The notes: a model not told the origin generated them from the sequence alone. 64,000 bases of DNA from an uncultured Caulobacterales bacterium (GCA_903858185.1 CAIOHT010000132.1:48898-112897), one strand, 5' to 3'; counted from the stretch's first letter, positions 52,330 to 62,359 are shown. A program made the numbers and translations.

Positions 52330-54807
52330 GTGTCCGGACTGCGGATTTTCGGGATCGTCGCGATCCTTTGCGGCGTCATGGTCGGGCCGATGGCCGCGGC
52401 GCGCGGGCCGGATGTCGTGATCGCCAAGGCGGTCGAGGGCCTCGCTCGCCACGACGGCCTGCTGCCAGTGTTCGTCAATCGCAAGGACGGCAAGATCCTG
52501 CTGCGACTGCCGCCACCGGACGCAGACGGCGTGCAGGGCCGCTACCTCTACCAGACCTATCTGCGGGCGGGCCTCGGCTCCAACCCGGTCGGCCTCGACC
52601 GCTCGGCGCCGGGCGATACACAGGTTCTGGTGTTTCGTCGCGCGGGCGGCCGGATGGTCGTGCAGTTCGAGAACTACAGCTTCATCGGCGAGAACGGCTC
52701 GGCCGACGAGCGCCAGGCGGTTCGCGAGTCCTTCGCCATCTCGACCGTCTGGTCGACCGAGGTCGTCGCCCAGGATGCCGACGGCGCGGTGCTGATCGAC
52801 ATCTCCGGCTTCCTCACCCGCGACGCCCAGGGCGTGGCGCGCCGGCTGAAGATGACCGAGCAGGGCGACTTCAGGCTCGCCGCCGACCTCAGCTTCCCCG
52901 ACACCGGCGCCGTGGCGGCCTTCCCCAAGAACATCGAGCTGGAGGCGACCCAGACCTTCACGAGCGATGCGCCCGGGCCTGAGGTGCGCGGCATCCTGCC
53001 GGATCCCCGCAACGTGACCCTGACGCTGCACCATTCGCTGGTAGCCCTGCCGGAGCCTGGCTTCGAGCCGCGCTTCAGTGATCCGCGCGTCGGCGCCATC
53101 GACCATCCGGTCAGCGACTTCACGACGCCGCTCAGCCAGCCGATGGTGCTGGAACTGGCGCACCGCTTCCGGCTGGAAAAGACCGACCCGACAGCCGCCC
53201 GCTCGCGGGTCAAGACGCCGATCGTATTCTACGTCGACCGCAGCGCGCCCGAACCCGTCCGCTCCGCCCTGCGCGAAGGCGCCCAGTGGTGGGCCCAGGC
53301 CTTCGAGGCCGCGGGCTATATCGACGCCTACCGTGTGGAGATCCTGCCCGAGGGCGTCAGCCCGCTCGACGCCCGCTACAGCGTGATCAACTGGGTCCAC
53401 CGCGAAACGCGCGGCTGGTCCTACGGCCACTCCGTCGTCGACCCGCGCACCGGAGAGATCGTCAAGGGCGATGTCCTGCTGGGCTCGCAGCGTGTTCGCC
53501 AGGACCGGATCATCTTCGAGGGCCTGGTCGGCGCCGACAGGACCGGTGGCGGCGGTCCGAGCGATCCGCTGCAGGTGGCCCTCGCCCGCCTGCGCCAGCT
53601 GTCGGCCCACGAGGTCGGCCACGCCATCGGCCTGCAGCACAACTTCGGCGCCAGCACCTATGGCCGCGCCTCGTTGATGGACTATCCCGCGCCGCTCGTC
53701 GCGATCCGGGACGGCGAGATCGACCTGTCTGACGCCTATGCCGTGGGGATGGGCGCCTGGGACAGGTTCGCCATCACCTGGCTCTATGCCGACGTCGCGC
53801 CGGGCGCCGCAGGACGGGCGCAGCTGTCGGCCATGGTCGACGCCGCCCTCGCCGGCGGACTGCGGTTCGTCTCGGACGAGGACGCCCGGTCGATCGATAC
53901 GGCCCACCCGCTCGGTGCGGTCTGGGACAATGGCGCCGACCCTGTCGCCGAACTGACCCACCTGATGGCCGTTCGGCGCCTCGCCCTGTCACGCTTCGGC
54001 CTCGCCAGCCTGCCCGTAGGGGCGCCGATGGCCGACCTCCGCCGGCGGATCGTGCCGATCTATCTGTTCCACCGCTACCAGATCGACGCGACGGCCAAGC
54101 TGGTCGGCGGGGTCGACTTCACCTACGGCGCGCGGGGCGACGGCCGCGAAGCCTCGACCCCGGTCGCCGCCGACCGCCAGCGCCAGGCCATGGACACCCT
54201 GCTGGCCGTCGTCAGCCCCGCGGAGCTCGATCTCGGCGACGGCCTGCTGGACCTGCTGACCTCCAGCCAGGCGACCACGATCGCCAAACAGACCAGCATC
54301 GAGGTGTTCCAGGAGGGGCCGGTCTTCGACCTGACCAGCGCCGCCGACGTGGTCGCCGGCCAGGTGTTTGCTGATCTGTTCGCCCCCGCCCGGCTCAATC
54401 GCCTGGTCGAGGCCCGTCGCCGCGACCCGAACCAGCCCGGCGTCGAGGAGTTGCTGGCCAGGGCGTTCGCGGCCGTCTCGCCGACCGCCACGGGTCGTCA
54501 GGCCGAAATCGCCCGCCGGGTCCGCTACCGGCTGGTGGCGACGCTCGCTTCGGTTCAACGGGACAAGACCCTGTCCCCGACGGCCGCGGCGCTGATCCGC
54601 GCCGGCCTGACGGACTATGGCCGCAGTCTGCGCAAGGCAAAGGGCGACGCGACGGACATCGCGCAGGCGCGGGACCTGTCGGCCATCCTGCTCGATCCTG
54701 ATCCCGCCCGACTGGCGGCGCTCGGCGACAGTCTGAAGAGCGCGCCGCGCACCCCGCCCGGGCCGCCGATCGGCGAGGACGACTGGTTCGGGGACCTGCG
54801 GCTCTGA
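52330..54807 (+). CDS. Exported zinc-dependent metalloprotease (DUF5117-type)
   Basis: 825 residues. Signal peptide near LRIFGIVAILCGVMVGPMAAARG. The N-terminal part matches the DUF5118/DUF5117 region (HDGLLPVFVNRKDGKILLRLP, YLYQTYLRAGLGSNPVGLDR). The metzincin site is HEVGHAIGLQHNF (HExxHxxGxxH, about residues 431-443), with the Met-turn ASLMDYPAPLV soon after. The C-terminal 300 residues are helical. It should cut proteins in the periplasm or outside. GTG at 52330 follows GGGGGG and begins the signal peptide. Confidence 0.88.
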   Translation: MSGLRIFGIVAILCGVMVGPMAAARGPDVVIAKAVEGLARHDGLLPVFVNRKDGKILLRLPPPDADGVQGRYLYQTYLRAGLGSNPVGLDRSAPGDTQVLVFRRAGGRMVVQFENYSFIGENGSADERQAVRESFAISTVWSTEVVAQDADGAVLIDISGFLTRDAQGVARRLKMTEQGDFRLAADLSFPDTGAVAAFPKNIELEATQTFTSDAPGPEVRGILPDPRNVTLTLHHSLVALPEPGFEPRFSDPRVGAIDHPVSDFTTPLSQPMVLELAHRFRLEKTDPTAARSRVKTPIVFYVDRSAPEPVRSALREGAQWWAQAFEAAGYIDAYRVEILPEGVSPLDARYSVINWVHRETRGWSYGHSVVDPRTGEIVKGDVLLGSQRVRQDRIIFEGLVGADRTGGGGPSDPLQVALARLRQLSAHEVGHAIGLQHNFGASTYGRASLMDYPAPLVAIRDGEIDLSDAYAVGMGAWDRFAITWLYADVAPGAAGRAQLSAMVDAALAGGLRFVSDEDARSIDTAHPLGAVWDNGADPVAELTHLMAVRRLALSRFGLASLPVGAPMADLRRRIVPIYLFHRYQIDATAKLVGGVDFTYGARGDGREASTPVAADRQRQAMDTLLAVVSPAELDLGDGLLDLLTSSQATTIAKQTSIEVFQEGPVFDLTSAADVVAGQVFADLFAPARLNRLVEARRRDPNQPGVEELLARAFAAVSPTATGRQAEIARRVRYRLVATLASVQRDKTLSPTAAALIRAGLTDYGRSLRKAKGDATDIAQARDLSAILLDPDPARLAALGDSLKSAPRTPPGPPIGEDDWFGDLRL

Positions 54808-54811
54808 CGCC

Positions 54812-55471
54812 TCAGAGCGCCTTGGACAGGATGGTGATGTAAAGCGCGTCGGGCTTCTTCTGGCAGGTCCTGTAGGCCTTCTCCCAGGCCGCGCCGAAGG
54901 CCCGCACCATCTGTAGTCCGGCCCCGGAGCCCTTGTTGATCGCGATCAGGGTGAACAGGCCCAGGGTTGAATAGTAGAGCGGCGACTTCGCGTCCGGCTC
55001 CGGCCATGTGGTCCTGTACCAGTCCTGGTCGCGCACAAACTCGGCGCAGGTCTTCTTGCCCATGGTCTCGATCGAATCCCGAGAGAAGGTGATCCGGGCG
55101 CTGACGGGCGCCTCCATCGGCCTGCCCTCGACATCGAGCCCCGGCTTGAACGTCCACGTCCGGAATGCGTCGAGAGCCAGCTGGTCGAACTCGGGAACCC
55201 GCGAGCTCTTCGTCACGACGGGCTCGACCAGGGTTCCGTCCACGCGAATGACGCCGCCAAGGATGACGTCGCCCTGGGCCCCGGTGGCCCGGAGGGCATC
55301 AGGAAAGGCCGGCTGAGGCGAGGTCAGGGCCTTGGGCGCCACGGGACGCGGCGGCGGCGGCGGCGCGGAAATGATCATCGGCGGCGCGGGCGGCGGCTCC
55401 TGCGCCAACCCTGGTGATACAATCAAAAGCGCGGAAATCGCCGCGACGCCAGACACCCGACCCATGCGCAC
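54812..55471 (-). CDS. TonB C-terminal-domain protein
   Basis: 219 residues. Signal MGRVSGVAAISALLIVSPGLAQ, a proline stretch (EPPPAPPMIISAPPPPPRPVAP), then a TonB/TolA C-terminal fold: PQPAFPDALRATGAQGDVILGGVIRVDGTLVEPVVTKSSRVPEFDQLALDAFRTWTFKPGLDVEGRP. The last 80 residues are an extra domain with two Cys (KKTCAEF, YRTCQKK). It has no membrane anchor, so it is not a standard energy transducer. GTG at 55471 lies 6 bases after GGAGGAG; ATG at 55465 is the alternative. Confidence 0.8.
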   Translation of the reverse strand: MRMGRVSGVAAISALLIVSPGLAQEPPPAPPMIISAPPPPPRPVAPKALTSPQPAFPDALRATGAQGDVILGGVIRVDGTLVEPVVTKSSRVPEFDQLALDAFRTWTFKPGLDVEGRPMEAPVSARITFSRDSIETMGKKTCAEFVRDQDWYRTTWPEPDAKSPLYYSTLGLFTLIAINKGSGAGLQMVRAFGAAWEKAYRTCQKKPDALYITILSKAL

Positions 55472-55584
55472 GCCAGTCTCCTCCACCCAGTGGCGGTACT
55501 AGGCCCGATGCCGCGAAACCGCACAAGTTGAAGCCGCCCATCCGGCCGCGGTTGACTCCCCGCCCCCGGTCCCGCACTTAAACC

Positions 55585-55775
55585 CCTGTCTCGCGGGAGA
55601 CGTCGGGGCTTGCCCCCGAGGCCGAAGGCGCAACCGCCCCGGAAACGCTCAGGCAAACGGACCGCGCGACTACTGAACGCTGGAAAGCGCCGCGTCTGCG
55701 GTGCGCCGAAGGAGCAAGGACGGTCCACACCGTCTGAAATCTCTCAGGCTCCAAGACAGCGGGGGCGAATCGCCA
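55585..55775 (+). promoter_or_regulatory. Tandem glycine riboswitch
   Basis: Two glycine aptamers in series. The first has GCGGGAG (55593-55599), GGCCGAAGGCGCAA and CCGGAAACGCTCAGGCAAACGGACCG. The second has GCGCCGAAGGAGCAAGGACGG and TGAAATCTCTCAGGCTCCAAGACAG. A short linker joins them. The element ends about 45 bp before the gcvT GTG. Glycine binding is expected to switch on the downstream glycine cleavage operon; the SD (GGAG, 55811-55814) lies in a GC-rich stretch that could be masked. Confidence 0.93.
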
Positions 55776-55820
55776 GGTCATCCGACCCGGCGAGCCGCAT
55801 CGACCCCGCCGGAGCCCAGC

Positions 55821-56933
55821 GTGTCTGACGAGACCCTCAAGAAGACCCCGCTCTATGACGCCCATGTCGCCGCCGGCGCGCGGATGGTCCCGTTCGCAGG
55901 CTACGAGATGCCCGTCCAGTACAAGGATGGCGTGCTCAAGGAGCACCTCTGGACCCGCGAGAGCGCCGGGCTGTTCGACGTCTCGCACATGGGCCAGGCC
56001 CGGCTGCGTGGCGTCTCGCCCCTGTCGGCGTTCGAGGAGATCACCCCCGGCGACTTCATCGGCCTCGCGCCCGGCAAGCAGCGCTATTCCCTGCTGCTGA
56101 ACCGCAAGGGCGGGATCATCGACGACCTGATGGCCTCGCGGCCCGACGACGACGGCCTGTTCGTCATCGTCAACGGCGCCTGCAAGGACAACGACTTCCA
56201 CGTGATGGACGACGAGCTGGCGCCGCAGGTCACCATCGACCGTCTCGAGGACCGCGCGCTCCTGGCGCTGCAGGGCCCGAAGGCCGTCGAGGTGCTGAAG
56301 GCCCACATCCCCGAGTGCGCCGGCAAGGTGTTCATGGACAGCTGGGCGACGACCGGCTTCGGCGTCGACGTGCTGATCTCCCGCTCCGGCTACACCGGCG
56401 AGGACGGCTACGAGATCTCCGTCCCCGGCAATGCCGCGGAGCGGATCTGGAACACCCTGCTCGAGGACGAGCGCGTCCGGCCGATCGGTCTGGGCGCCCG
56501 CGACTCGCTGCGGCTCGAGGCTGGTCTGCCGCTCTACGGCCATGACGTCGACGAGACGGTCAGCCCGGTGGAAGCCGGCCTGACCTTCGCCGTGTCGAAG
56601 AAACGCCGCGACGCCCAGGACTTCCCCGGTGCCGCCCGCATCGTCAGGGAGCTGACCGACGGCCCCTCCCGTGTACGCGTCGGCCTGAAGGTGCTGGGCG
56701 GCCCGCCGGCCCGCGAGGGCGCGGAGATCGCCGACATCAACGGCAAGGTCGTGGGCGTGGTCACCAGCGGCGGGTTCGCCCCCTCGCTCGGCGCGCCGAT
56801 CGCCATGGGCTTCGTCCCGCCGGCCCTGTCGGCCGTGGGCACAAAGCTGAACGTCATCGTCAGGGGCAGAGCCGGGGCCGCAGAGGTCGTCGCCATGCCC
56901 TTCATCCCCAACCGCTACGTCCGCAAAGTCTGA
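55821..56933 (+). CDS. gcvT: Glycine cleavage system T protein (aminomethyltransferase)
   Basis: 370 residues. Family marks: KKTPLYDAHVAAGARMVPFAGYEMPVQYKDGVLKEHLWTRESAGLFDVSHMGQ, LMASRPDDDGLFVIVNGACKDNDF, GEDGYEISVPGNAAERIWN and ARDSLRLEAGLPLYGHD (the tetrahydrofolate-site Asp region). It transfers the methylene group to tetrahydrofolate and releases ammonia. GTG at 55821 follows GGAG by six bases and begins the family N-terminus. First gene of the riboswitch-controlled gcv operon. Confidence 0.96.
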   Translation: MSDETLKKTPLYDAHVAAGARMVPFAGYEMPVQYKDGVLKEHLWTRESAGLFDVSHMGQARLRGVSPLSAFEEITPGDFIGLAPGKQRYSLLLNRKGGIIDDLMASRPDDDGLFVIVNGACKDNDFHVMDDELAPQVTIDRLEDRALLALQGPKAVEVLKAHIPECAGKVFMDSWATTGFGVDVLISRSGYTGEDGYEISVPGNAAERIWNTLLEDERVRPIGLGARDSLRLEAGLPLYGHDVDETVSPVEAGLTFAVSKKRRDAQDFPGAARIVRELTDGPSRVRVGLKVLGGPPAREGAEIADINGKVVGVVTSGGFAPSLGAPIAMGFVPPALSAVGTKLNVIVRGRAGAAEVVAMPFIPNRYVRKV

Positions 56934-56945
56934 GAGGGTCCAGCC

Positions 56946-57311
56946 ATGCGTTTCACCAAGGATCATGAGTGGGTCGCCCTCGACGGCGACATCGCCACCG
57001 TCGGCATCACCGCCTACGCCGCCGAACAGCTGGGCGACGTGGTGTTCGTCGAGGTGCCGGACATCGGCAAGACCCTGACCCAGGGCGACGGCATGGCCGT
57101 GGTCGAGAGCGTCAAGGCCGCCTCCGACGTCTACGCCCCGGTGTCCGGCGAGGTGGTCGAGGCCAACGCCGCCCTCGGCGACGCTCCGGAGACGGTCAAC
57201 GCCGTGCCGGAAGCCGGCGGCTGGTTCGCGAAGATCAAGGTCAGCGATCCCTCGCAGGTCGAAGCCCTGATGGACCGCGCGGCCTACGAAGCGTTCCTGT
57301 CGACCCTCTAA
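56946..57311 (+). CDS. gcvH: Glycine cleavage system H protein
   Basis: 121 residues, full length. The lipoyl lysine is Lys57 in [20 protein letters not shown]. The N-terminus [38 protein letters not shown] is canonical. It shuttles the aminomethyl group between the P, T and L proteins and needs lipoylation. GAGAGGGTCCAGCC precedes the ATG. A dispersed hairpin repeat separates it from gcvPA. Confidence 0.97.
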   Translation: MRFTKDHEWVALDGDIATVGITAYAAEQLGDVVFVEVPDIGKTLTQGDGMAVVESVKAASDVYAPVSGEVVEANAALGDAPETVNAVPEAGGWFAKIKVSDPSQVEALMDRAAYEAFLSTL

Positions 57312-57320
57312 CCCTCAATT

Positions 57321-57413
57321 GTCATCCCGAACGCCGAAGGCGATCCGGGACCCAGATCAAGTCCAGGCCGAATCTGGGTCCCGGCTCTCCGCGACGCTTC
57401 GGCCGGGGTGACA
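57321..57413. repeat. Dispersed imperfect inverted repeat, copy 2 (within the gcv operon)
   Basis: Starts TGTCATCCCGAACGCC and ends GGCCGGGGTGACA; inner GATCCGGGACCCAG / CTGGGTCCCGG arms. It shares CCAGGCCGAATCTGGGTCC with 31410-31506. It fills the whole gap between gcvH and gcvPA. Confidence 0.8.
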
Positions 57414-57426
57414 GGAAAAACTGATC

Positions 57427-58770
57427 ATGCGCTACCTCCCACTGACCCCCGATGACCGCGTCCAGATGCTGGGCGAGATCGGGGTGGACTCCATCGACGC
57501 CCTGTTCGTCGACGTGCCCGCGGCCGCCCGCCGCGAGGGCTTCGTCGATCTGCCGCATGTCGCCGGCGAGCTGGAGGTCGAGCGGGAGCTGGCCGGCCTC
57601 GCGGCGAGGAACGTCGCGGCCGGGTCGGTCCCGTTCTTCTGCGGCGCGGGCGCCTATCGCCACCACGTACCGGCCAGCGTCGACCATCTGATCCAGCGGT
57701 CGGAGTTCCTGACCAGCTACACGCCCTACCAGCCCGAGATCGCCCAGGGCACGCTGCAGGTGCTGTTCGAGTTCCAGACCCAGGTCGCGGCCCTGACCGG
57801 CATGGAGGTCGCCAACGCCTCGCTCTACGACGGCTCCACCGCCTGCGCCGAAGCAGTGATGATGGCCAAGCGCGTCACGAAGCGGAACCGGGCGGTGCTG
57901 TCGGGCGGGGTGCATCCCCACTACGTCCGGACCACCCAGACCCTGGCCCATGCCGAGGGCATGGAGGTGGACGCCCTGACCGCCGCCGTCGACGCCGAGG
58001 ACGCGGTGATCGCGGCCATCGACGCCGGCACCGCCTGCGTGGTGGTCCAGACGCCGAACGTGTTCGGCACGGCGACCGACGTGACGAAGATCGCCGCCGC
58101 GGCCCAGGCCGCCGGCGCGCTGCTGATCGTGGTGACGACCGAGGCCGTCTCGTTCGGCCTGCTGAAGTCGCCCGGTGAAATGGGCGCAGACATCGTGGTG
58201 GCCGAGGGCCAGTCGATCGGCAACGCCCTGAACTTCGGCGGCCCCTACGTCGGGCTGTTCGCCTGCAGGGAAAAGCTGGTCCGCCAGGCGCCGGGCCGGC
58301 TCTGCGGTGAAACGGTGGACGCCGACGGCCGGCGGGGCTTCGTGCTGACGCTGTCGACCCGCGAACAGCACATCCGCCGCGACAAGGCGACGAGCAACAT
58401 CTGCACCAACAGCGGCCTCTGCGCCCTGGCCTTCTCGATCCACATGAGCCTGCTGGGCGAGGTCGGCCTGCGCCGGCTGGCGGCCCTGAACCATCAGACG
58501 GCCCGACAGCTGAAGACGGCGCTGGAGGGCGTACCGGGCGTCGAGATCCTCACCCCGCGCTTCTTCAACGAGTTCGCCGTGAAGCTCGGCAAGCCGGCCG
58601 CCGACGTCGTCGAGGCCCTGGCAGCGAAGGGCGTGCTCGGCGGCGTGCCCTACAGCCGCCTCGACCCGGGGGCGGGCCTGGACGATGTCCTGCTCGTCGC
58701 CGCCACCGAAACCGTGACCGAAGGCGACATCGCCGCCTTCAAGGCTGCCCTGACCGAGGTGATGGCATGA
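57427..58770 (+). CDS. gcvPA: Glycine dehydrogenase (decarboxylating) subunit 1
   Basis: 447 residues, the N-terminal half of the split P protein. [92 protein letters not shown] and [39 protein letters not shown] are typical. It has no PLP lysine; that is in subunit 2. With GcvPB it decarboxylates glycine and loads the H protein. The stop overlaps gcvPB (ATGA). Confidence 0.97.
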   Translation: MRYLPLTPDDRVQMLGEIGVDSIDALFVDVPAAARREGFVDLPHVAGELEVERELAGLAARNVAAGSVPFFCGAGAYRHHVPASVDHLIQRSEFLTSYTPYQPEIAQGTLQVLFEFQTQVAALTGMEVANASLYDGSTACAEAVMMAKRVTKRNRAVLSGGVHPHYVRTTQTLAHAEGMEVDALTAAVDAEDAVIAAIDAGTACVVVQTPNVFGTATDVTKIAAAAQAAGALLIVVTTEAVSFGLLKSPGEMGADIVVAEGQSIGNALNFGGPYVGLFACREKLVRQAPGRLCGETVDADGRRGFVLTLSTREQHIRRDKATSNICTNSGLCALAFSIHMSLLGEVGLRRLAALNHQTARQLKTALEGVPGVEILTPRFFNEFAVKLGKPAADVVEALAAKGVLGGVPYSRLDPGAGLDDVLLVAATETVTEGDIAAFKAALTEVMA

Positions 58771-60353
58771 GCTCGATGAACTCCGTCGGCCGCCCGACCG
58801 CGCCTGTCCAGACCAACGACTACGTCCACCCCACCCTGACCGGCGCCCGCGGCCTGTTGCAGGACGAGGCGCTGATCTTCGAGCGGGACGGCTGGAACAA
58901 GACCGGCGTCGACCTGCCCGAGGCCACGCGGCCGGCAGACGACCTGGACGGGCTGCTGCGCACCGCGCCGATCGGCCTGCCCGGTCTCTCCGAGCCCGAG
59001 GTCATGCGGCACTATGTGCGCCTGTCCCAGAAGAACCACGCCATCGACCTGGCCCTCTATCCGCTGGGCAGCTGCACGATGAAGCACAACCCGCGCCTGA
59101 ACGAGAAGGCGGCGCGGATGGCGGGCTTCGCCGACCTCCACCCGCTGCAGCCGCAGTCGACGGTGCAGGGCGCGCTGGAGCTGATCGACCGGCTGGCCCA
59201 CTGGCTGAAGACCCTGACCGGCATGCCGGCCGTGGCCATGACGCCCAAGGCCGGGGCGCACGGCGAGCTGTGCGGCCTGCTGGCGATCAAGGCGGCGCAT
59301 GAAGCGCACGGCCAGGGTCACCGCAAGACGGTCCTCTGCCCGACCAGCGCCCATGGCACCAACCCGGCCACCGCCGCTTTCGTCGGCTACAGCGTGGTCG
59401 AGATCGCCCAGACCGCCGACGGCCGCGTCGATCTCGCCGACCTGGCGAGCAAGCTGAACGACCAGGTGGCGGCTATCATGGTCACCAACCCGAACACCTG
59501 CGGCCTGTTCGAGCGGGACGTGATCGAGATCGCTCGCCTGACCCATGCTGCCGGAGCCTACTTCTACTGTGACGGGGCCAACTTCAACGCCATCGTCGGC
59601 CGGGTGCGCCCGGGCGACCTGGGCGTCGACGCCATGCACATCAACCTGCACAAGACCTTCTCGACGCCCCACGGCGGCGGCGGGCCGGGCGCGGGTCCGG
59701 TGGTGCTGAGCGCCGCCCTCGCGCCCTTCGCCCCGGCCCCCTGGGTCGTGCACGACGGAACCCACTATCGCCTCGTCGAGGACCAGACGGGCGCCACCGC
59801 CCAGGCCTTCGGCCGGATGAGCGCCTTCCACGGCCAGATGGGCATGTTCGTCAGGGCCTATGCCTACATGCGCAGCCACGGCGCCGACGGCCTGCGTCAG
59901 GTCGCCGAGGACGCGGTGCTCAACGCCAACTACATCAAGGCCTGCCTTTCGGACGTGATGAGCCCGGCCTTCCCGGACGGCCCCTGCATGCACGAGGCGC
60001 TGTTCGACGACAGCTGGCTCGAGGGCACCGGCGTGACCACGCTCGACTTCGCCAAGGCGATGATCGACGAGGGCTTCCACCCGATGACCATGTACTTCCC
60101 GCTGGTCGTCCACGGGGCCATGCTGATCGAGCCGACCGAGACCGAGAGCAAGCAGGAGCTGGACCGGTTCATATCCGCCCTGCGCGCCCTCGCCGGCGCG
60201 GCCCATGACCTGAAGACGGGTGTGGGTCAGATCGATCGGTTCAAGGGGGCCCCGTTCCACGCCCCCCTGCGGCGGCTGGACGAGACCCTTGCGGCCAGAA
60301 AGCCACGGTTGAGGTGGCGACCTGAGACAATTCCGCCACTGGCGGCTGAATAG
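58767..60353 (+). CDS. gcvPB: Glycine dehydrogenase (decarboxylating) subunit 2
   Basis: 528 residues, the C-terminal, PLP-binding half of the split P protein. Landmarks: [72 protein letters not shown] and the PLP lysine in [20 protein letters not shown] (about residue 296). It is the last gene of the gcv operon and overlaps gcvPA by 4 bp. No lipoamide dehydrogenase (L protein) gene is in the window. Confidence 0.97.
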   Translation: MSSMNSVGRPTAPVQTNDYVHPTLTGARGLLQDEALIFERDGWNKTGVDLPEATRPADDLDGLLRTAPIGLPGLSEPEVMRHYVRLSQKNHAIDLALYPLGSCTMKHNPRLNEKAARMAGFADLHPLQPQSTVQGALELIDRLAHWLKTLTGMPAVAMTPKAGAHGELCGLLAIKAAHEAHGQGHRKTVLCPTSAHGTNPATAAFVGYSVVEIAQTADGRVDLADLASKLNDQVAAIMVTNPNTCGLFERDVIEIARLTHAAGAYFYCDGANFNAIVGRVRPGDLGVDAMHINLHKTFSTPHGGGGPGAGPVVLSAALAPFAPAPWVVHDGTHYRLVEDQTGATAQAFGRMSAFHGQMGMFVRAYAYMRSHGADGLRQVAEDAVLNANYIKACLSDVMSPAFPDGPCMHEALFDDSWLEGTGVTTLDFAKAMIDEGFHPMTMYFPLVVHGAMLIEPTETESKQELDRFISALRALAGAAHDLKTGVGQIDRFKGAPFHAPLRRLDETLAARKPRLRWRPETIPPLAAE

Positions 60354-60386
60354 CCGTGCAGGACGCGTGAAGTCTTTGTCATAAGA

Positions 60387-60411
60387 GGAACGGGGTCCTT
60401 TACGGGTCGTT
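60387..60411 (+). promoter_or_regulatory. EcfG/SigT-type general stress promoter
   Basis: GGAAC (60387-60391), exactly 16 bp, CGTT (60408-60411): a full match to the EcfG-family consensus GGAAC-N16/17-CGTT known from alphaproteobacteria including Caulobacter SigT. It lies 80 bp before the small membrane protein gene at 60491. Confidence 0.6.
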
Positions 60412-60490
60412 GTCAGCTGCACATATCGGGTGACGCAGCGACGCAGACTCACGGGAAAGCGGCGCGACCAGCCCCGCTTTCACGTGATTT

Positions 60491-60886
60491 ATGTCCCTCG
60501 TCCTCACCATGCCCCGCGCCTTCACGCCTGCCGATGACGCCGCCCGCGAGCTGGTGACGCGTGCGGTTCGCTGGCTGCTGCTCGGCCTGGGTCTGGTTAT
60601 CGTGGCGGCGGGAATCCTGATCGCGCCGCTGCCGGGTCCGGGCGGTTTGCCCGTGATCGTCGTCGGACTGATGATCACCCTGCGCAACAGCTTCTGGGCC
60701 AAGCGTCAGTTCATCCGCTTCCAGCGGGCTCACCCGCGGATGGTCTTCCCGATCCGTCGGCTGCTGCGGCGCGAGCCGGAGGTCATGCCCGTCTTCTGGC
60801 AGGGCATCCTGCGGATGGAACGCGTTGTCCTGAGCAGGGAGCGGCGCTTCGTAAAGAAGGTCCGCAAACACTTCCGCAGACGCTAG
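60491..60886 (+). CDS. Small PGPGW-type membrane protein
   Basis: 131 residues. A hydrophobic hairpin (WLLLGLGLVIVAAGILIAPLPGPGGLPVIVVGLMITL) carries the PLPGPG motif at the turn, as in TIGR02611/PGPGW-type membrane proteins. The C-terminal half is very basic (RRLLRREPEVM..., KKVRKHFRRR) and cytoplasmic. Starts are possible at 60491 and 60509. A perfect EcfG-like promoter 80 bp upstream suggests induction under general stress. Function unknown. Confidence 0.72.
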   Translation: MSLVLTMPRAFTPADDAARELVTRAVRWLLLGLGLVIVAAGILIAPLPGPGGLPVIVVGLMITLRNSFWAKRQFIRFQRAHPRMVFPIRRLLRREPEVMPVFWQGILRMERVVLSRERRFVKKVRKHFRRR

Positions 60887-60891
60887 GCGTC

Positions 60892-60977
60892 GGGGACATG
60901 GACCAAAGGTACGTGGCCCCTGATCCAGAATCACGGGCGGCCTGATTGGGGGACACGTACCTCTGGTACATGTCCCC
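60892..60977. repeat. Pair of inverted 29-bp palindromes (REP/BIME-like)
   Basis: Left unit 60892-60920 and right unit 60949-60977 are each near-palindromes of the form GGGGACAnG-TACC-nnn-GGTACnTG-CCCC. They are reverse complements of each other with only three mismatches over 29 bp. The 28-bp spacer is unrelated. Between convergent genes; reminiscent of REP pairs mobilised by REP-associated tyrosine transposases. Confidence 0.75.
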
Positions 60978-60983
60978 GGAGCG

Positions 60984-61499
60984 CTACTGGAGGCGAGCGG
61001 CCATGCCGGCGATCGCGGCGTCGACCGACGGATCGGTCTTGGCCGAAGCCAGACGGGCGGCGAGGATCTGTTCGGCGGCCTGGGCGGCGAGGTCGGCGGC
61101 GACGGCCTTCACATCGGCGGCGGCTTGCGCCTCGGCCGAAGCGATCTTGCGTTCAGCCAGGGCCGCGCGGCGCGCGATCTGGTCTTCCAGCTTGGCCTTG
61201 GCGTCGACCGCCAGACGGGCGGCGTCGGCCTCGGCGGCCTTCAGCATTTCCGTGGCCTGACGTTCGGCGTCGGCGCGCTGGGCCTTGAGAGAGGCCAGCA
61301 AGGCCTCGGCTTCAGCGCGGATGCGGGCGGCTTCGTCCAGGTCGCCCTGGATCTTGGCGGCCTTGCCGTCCAGCACACCGGCAACCAGGGCCGGCACCTT
61401 GGCCATGACGACAACGACGAAGAACAGGACCAGGCCAATGCCAACCCAGAACTCGGGGTTGGCGAAGCTCCAGAACTCTGCGGAGAAAAAGGCGGGCAT
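60984..61499 (-). CDS. atpF: ATP synthase F0 subunit b
   Basis: 171 residues. The N-terminal helix [26 protein letters not shown] anchors the membrane, then a long charged Ala-rich helix ([43 protein letters not shown]) forms the stator stalk. It is the last gene of the atpI-B-E-b'-b unit; its ATG overlaps the b' stop (TGATG). F1 genes are elsewhere, as usual in alphaproteobacteria. Confidence 0.95.
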   Translation of the reverse strand: MPAFFSAEFWSFANPEFWVGIGLVLFFVVVVMAKVPALVAGVLDGKAAKIQGDLDEAARIRAEAEALLASLKAQRADAERQATEMLKAAEADAARLAVDAKAKLEDQIARRAALAERKIASAEAQAAADVKAVAADLAAQAAEQILAARLASAKTDPSVDAAIAGMAARLQ

Positions 61500-62068
61500 C
61501 AGCGAGCTCCCGGACGGCCGGCGAGGGCCGCCTTGACGTCGGCGGCCGCGGGGGCCTTGCCGGTCAGTTTGGCGACGATGGCCGACGCGATGTCCTCGGC
61601 GATACCGGCGACATTGGTCATGGCCGCGTCGCGGGCCTTCTGGATCTGCGCTTCGGCCGCAGCGACCTTTTCGGCCACCTTGGCGTCTTCGACAGCCGCG
61701 ACAGCAGCGGAGTCGGCAGCAGCCCTGGCGCGGGCCTCGGCGGCGACGCGTTGCGACCGGGCGCGAGCCTCGGCCACTTCGGCTTCACCGGTGCGGGCCT
61801 GATCGAGCGCCTCGGCCTGGACCTGACGGGCAGTTTCCAGGGCGGTGGCGATCGTGCTGGCGCGTTCGTCGAGCACACGCCGCATGCGCGGCGTGAAGAC
61901 GCGCGCGATCAGCACATACAGAATGACGAACAGGACCAGCAGGTAAGCGATCTGGCCGCCCCAGTGTTGAAACTGGAACTGCGGCAGGCCGCCCGAACCG
62001 TGCTCGGCTTCGGTCGTCGTTGTATGGGCCGTGTCGGCGCCGTGGCTTTGCGGGGATTCAGCAGCCAT
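61499..62068 (-). CDS. atpF': ATP synthase F0 subunit b'
   Basis: 189 residues. A polar His/Thr/Glu-rich leader precedes the membrane helix [27 protein letters not shown], followed by a stalk helix ([50 protein letters not shown]). The second b-type subunit found in phototrophs and most alphaproteobacteria; b and b' make a heterodimeric stator. ATG at 62068 is preceded by an in-frame GTG; either may start. Confidence 0.93.
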   Translation of the reverse strand: MAAESPQSHGADTAHTTTTEAEHGSGGLPQFQFQHWGGQIAYLLVLFVILYVLIARVFTPRMRRVLDERASTIATALETARQVQAEALDQARTGEAEVAEARARSQRVAAEARARAAADSAAVAAVEDAKVAEKVAAAEAQIQKARDAAMTNVAGIAEDIASAIVAKLTGKAPAAADVKAALAGRPGAR

Positions 62069-62134
62069 CACGTGTCCGTCGAGTTAGGTCGCGCGACGAC
62101 GTCCACAGGGACGCCGTCGCTGCTGGTTGCCGGA

Positions 62135-62359
62135 TCAGCCGAAGTAGATCAGCACGCCGAGCACGAAGGCGAGAATGCCCAGGGCTTCGGCGAGGGCGGC
62201 GCCCACGAACAGGTTGCCGATCTGGCTGGCGGCGGCCGACGGGTTGCGCAGGGCGCCCGACAGGAAGCTGCCGAAAATGGTGCCCACGCCGATGCCGGCG
62301 CCGATCATGCCGAGGGTCGCGAGGCCCGCGCCGATGGCCTTAGCCGCTTCAACTTCCAT
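62135..62359 (-). CDS. atpE: ATP synthase F0 subunit c
   Basis: 74 residues, two helices. The polar loop is [14 protein letters not shown], and the proton-carrying Glu59 lies in [19 protein letters not shown]. It forms the rotating c-ring. AGGACTTGAGAACC precedes the ATG at 62359; an in-frame TTG at 62368 is less likely. Between atpB and b'. Confidence 0.97.
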   Translation of the reverse strand: MEVEAAKAIGAGLATLGMIGAGIGVGTIFGSFLSGALRNPSAAASQIGNLFVGAALAEALGILAFVLGVLIYFG

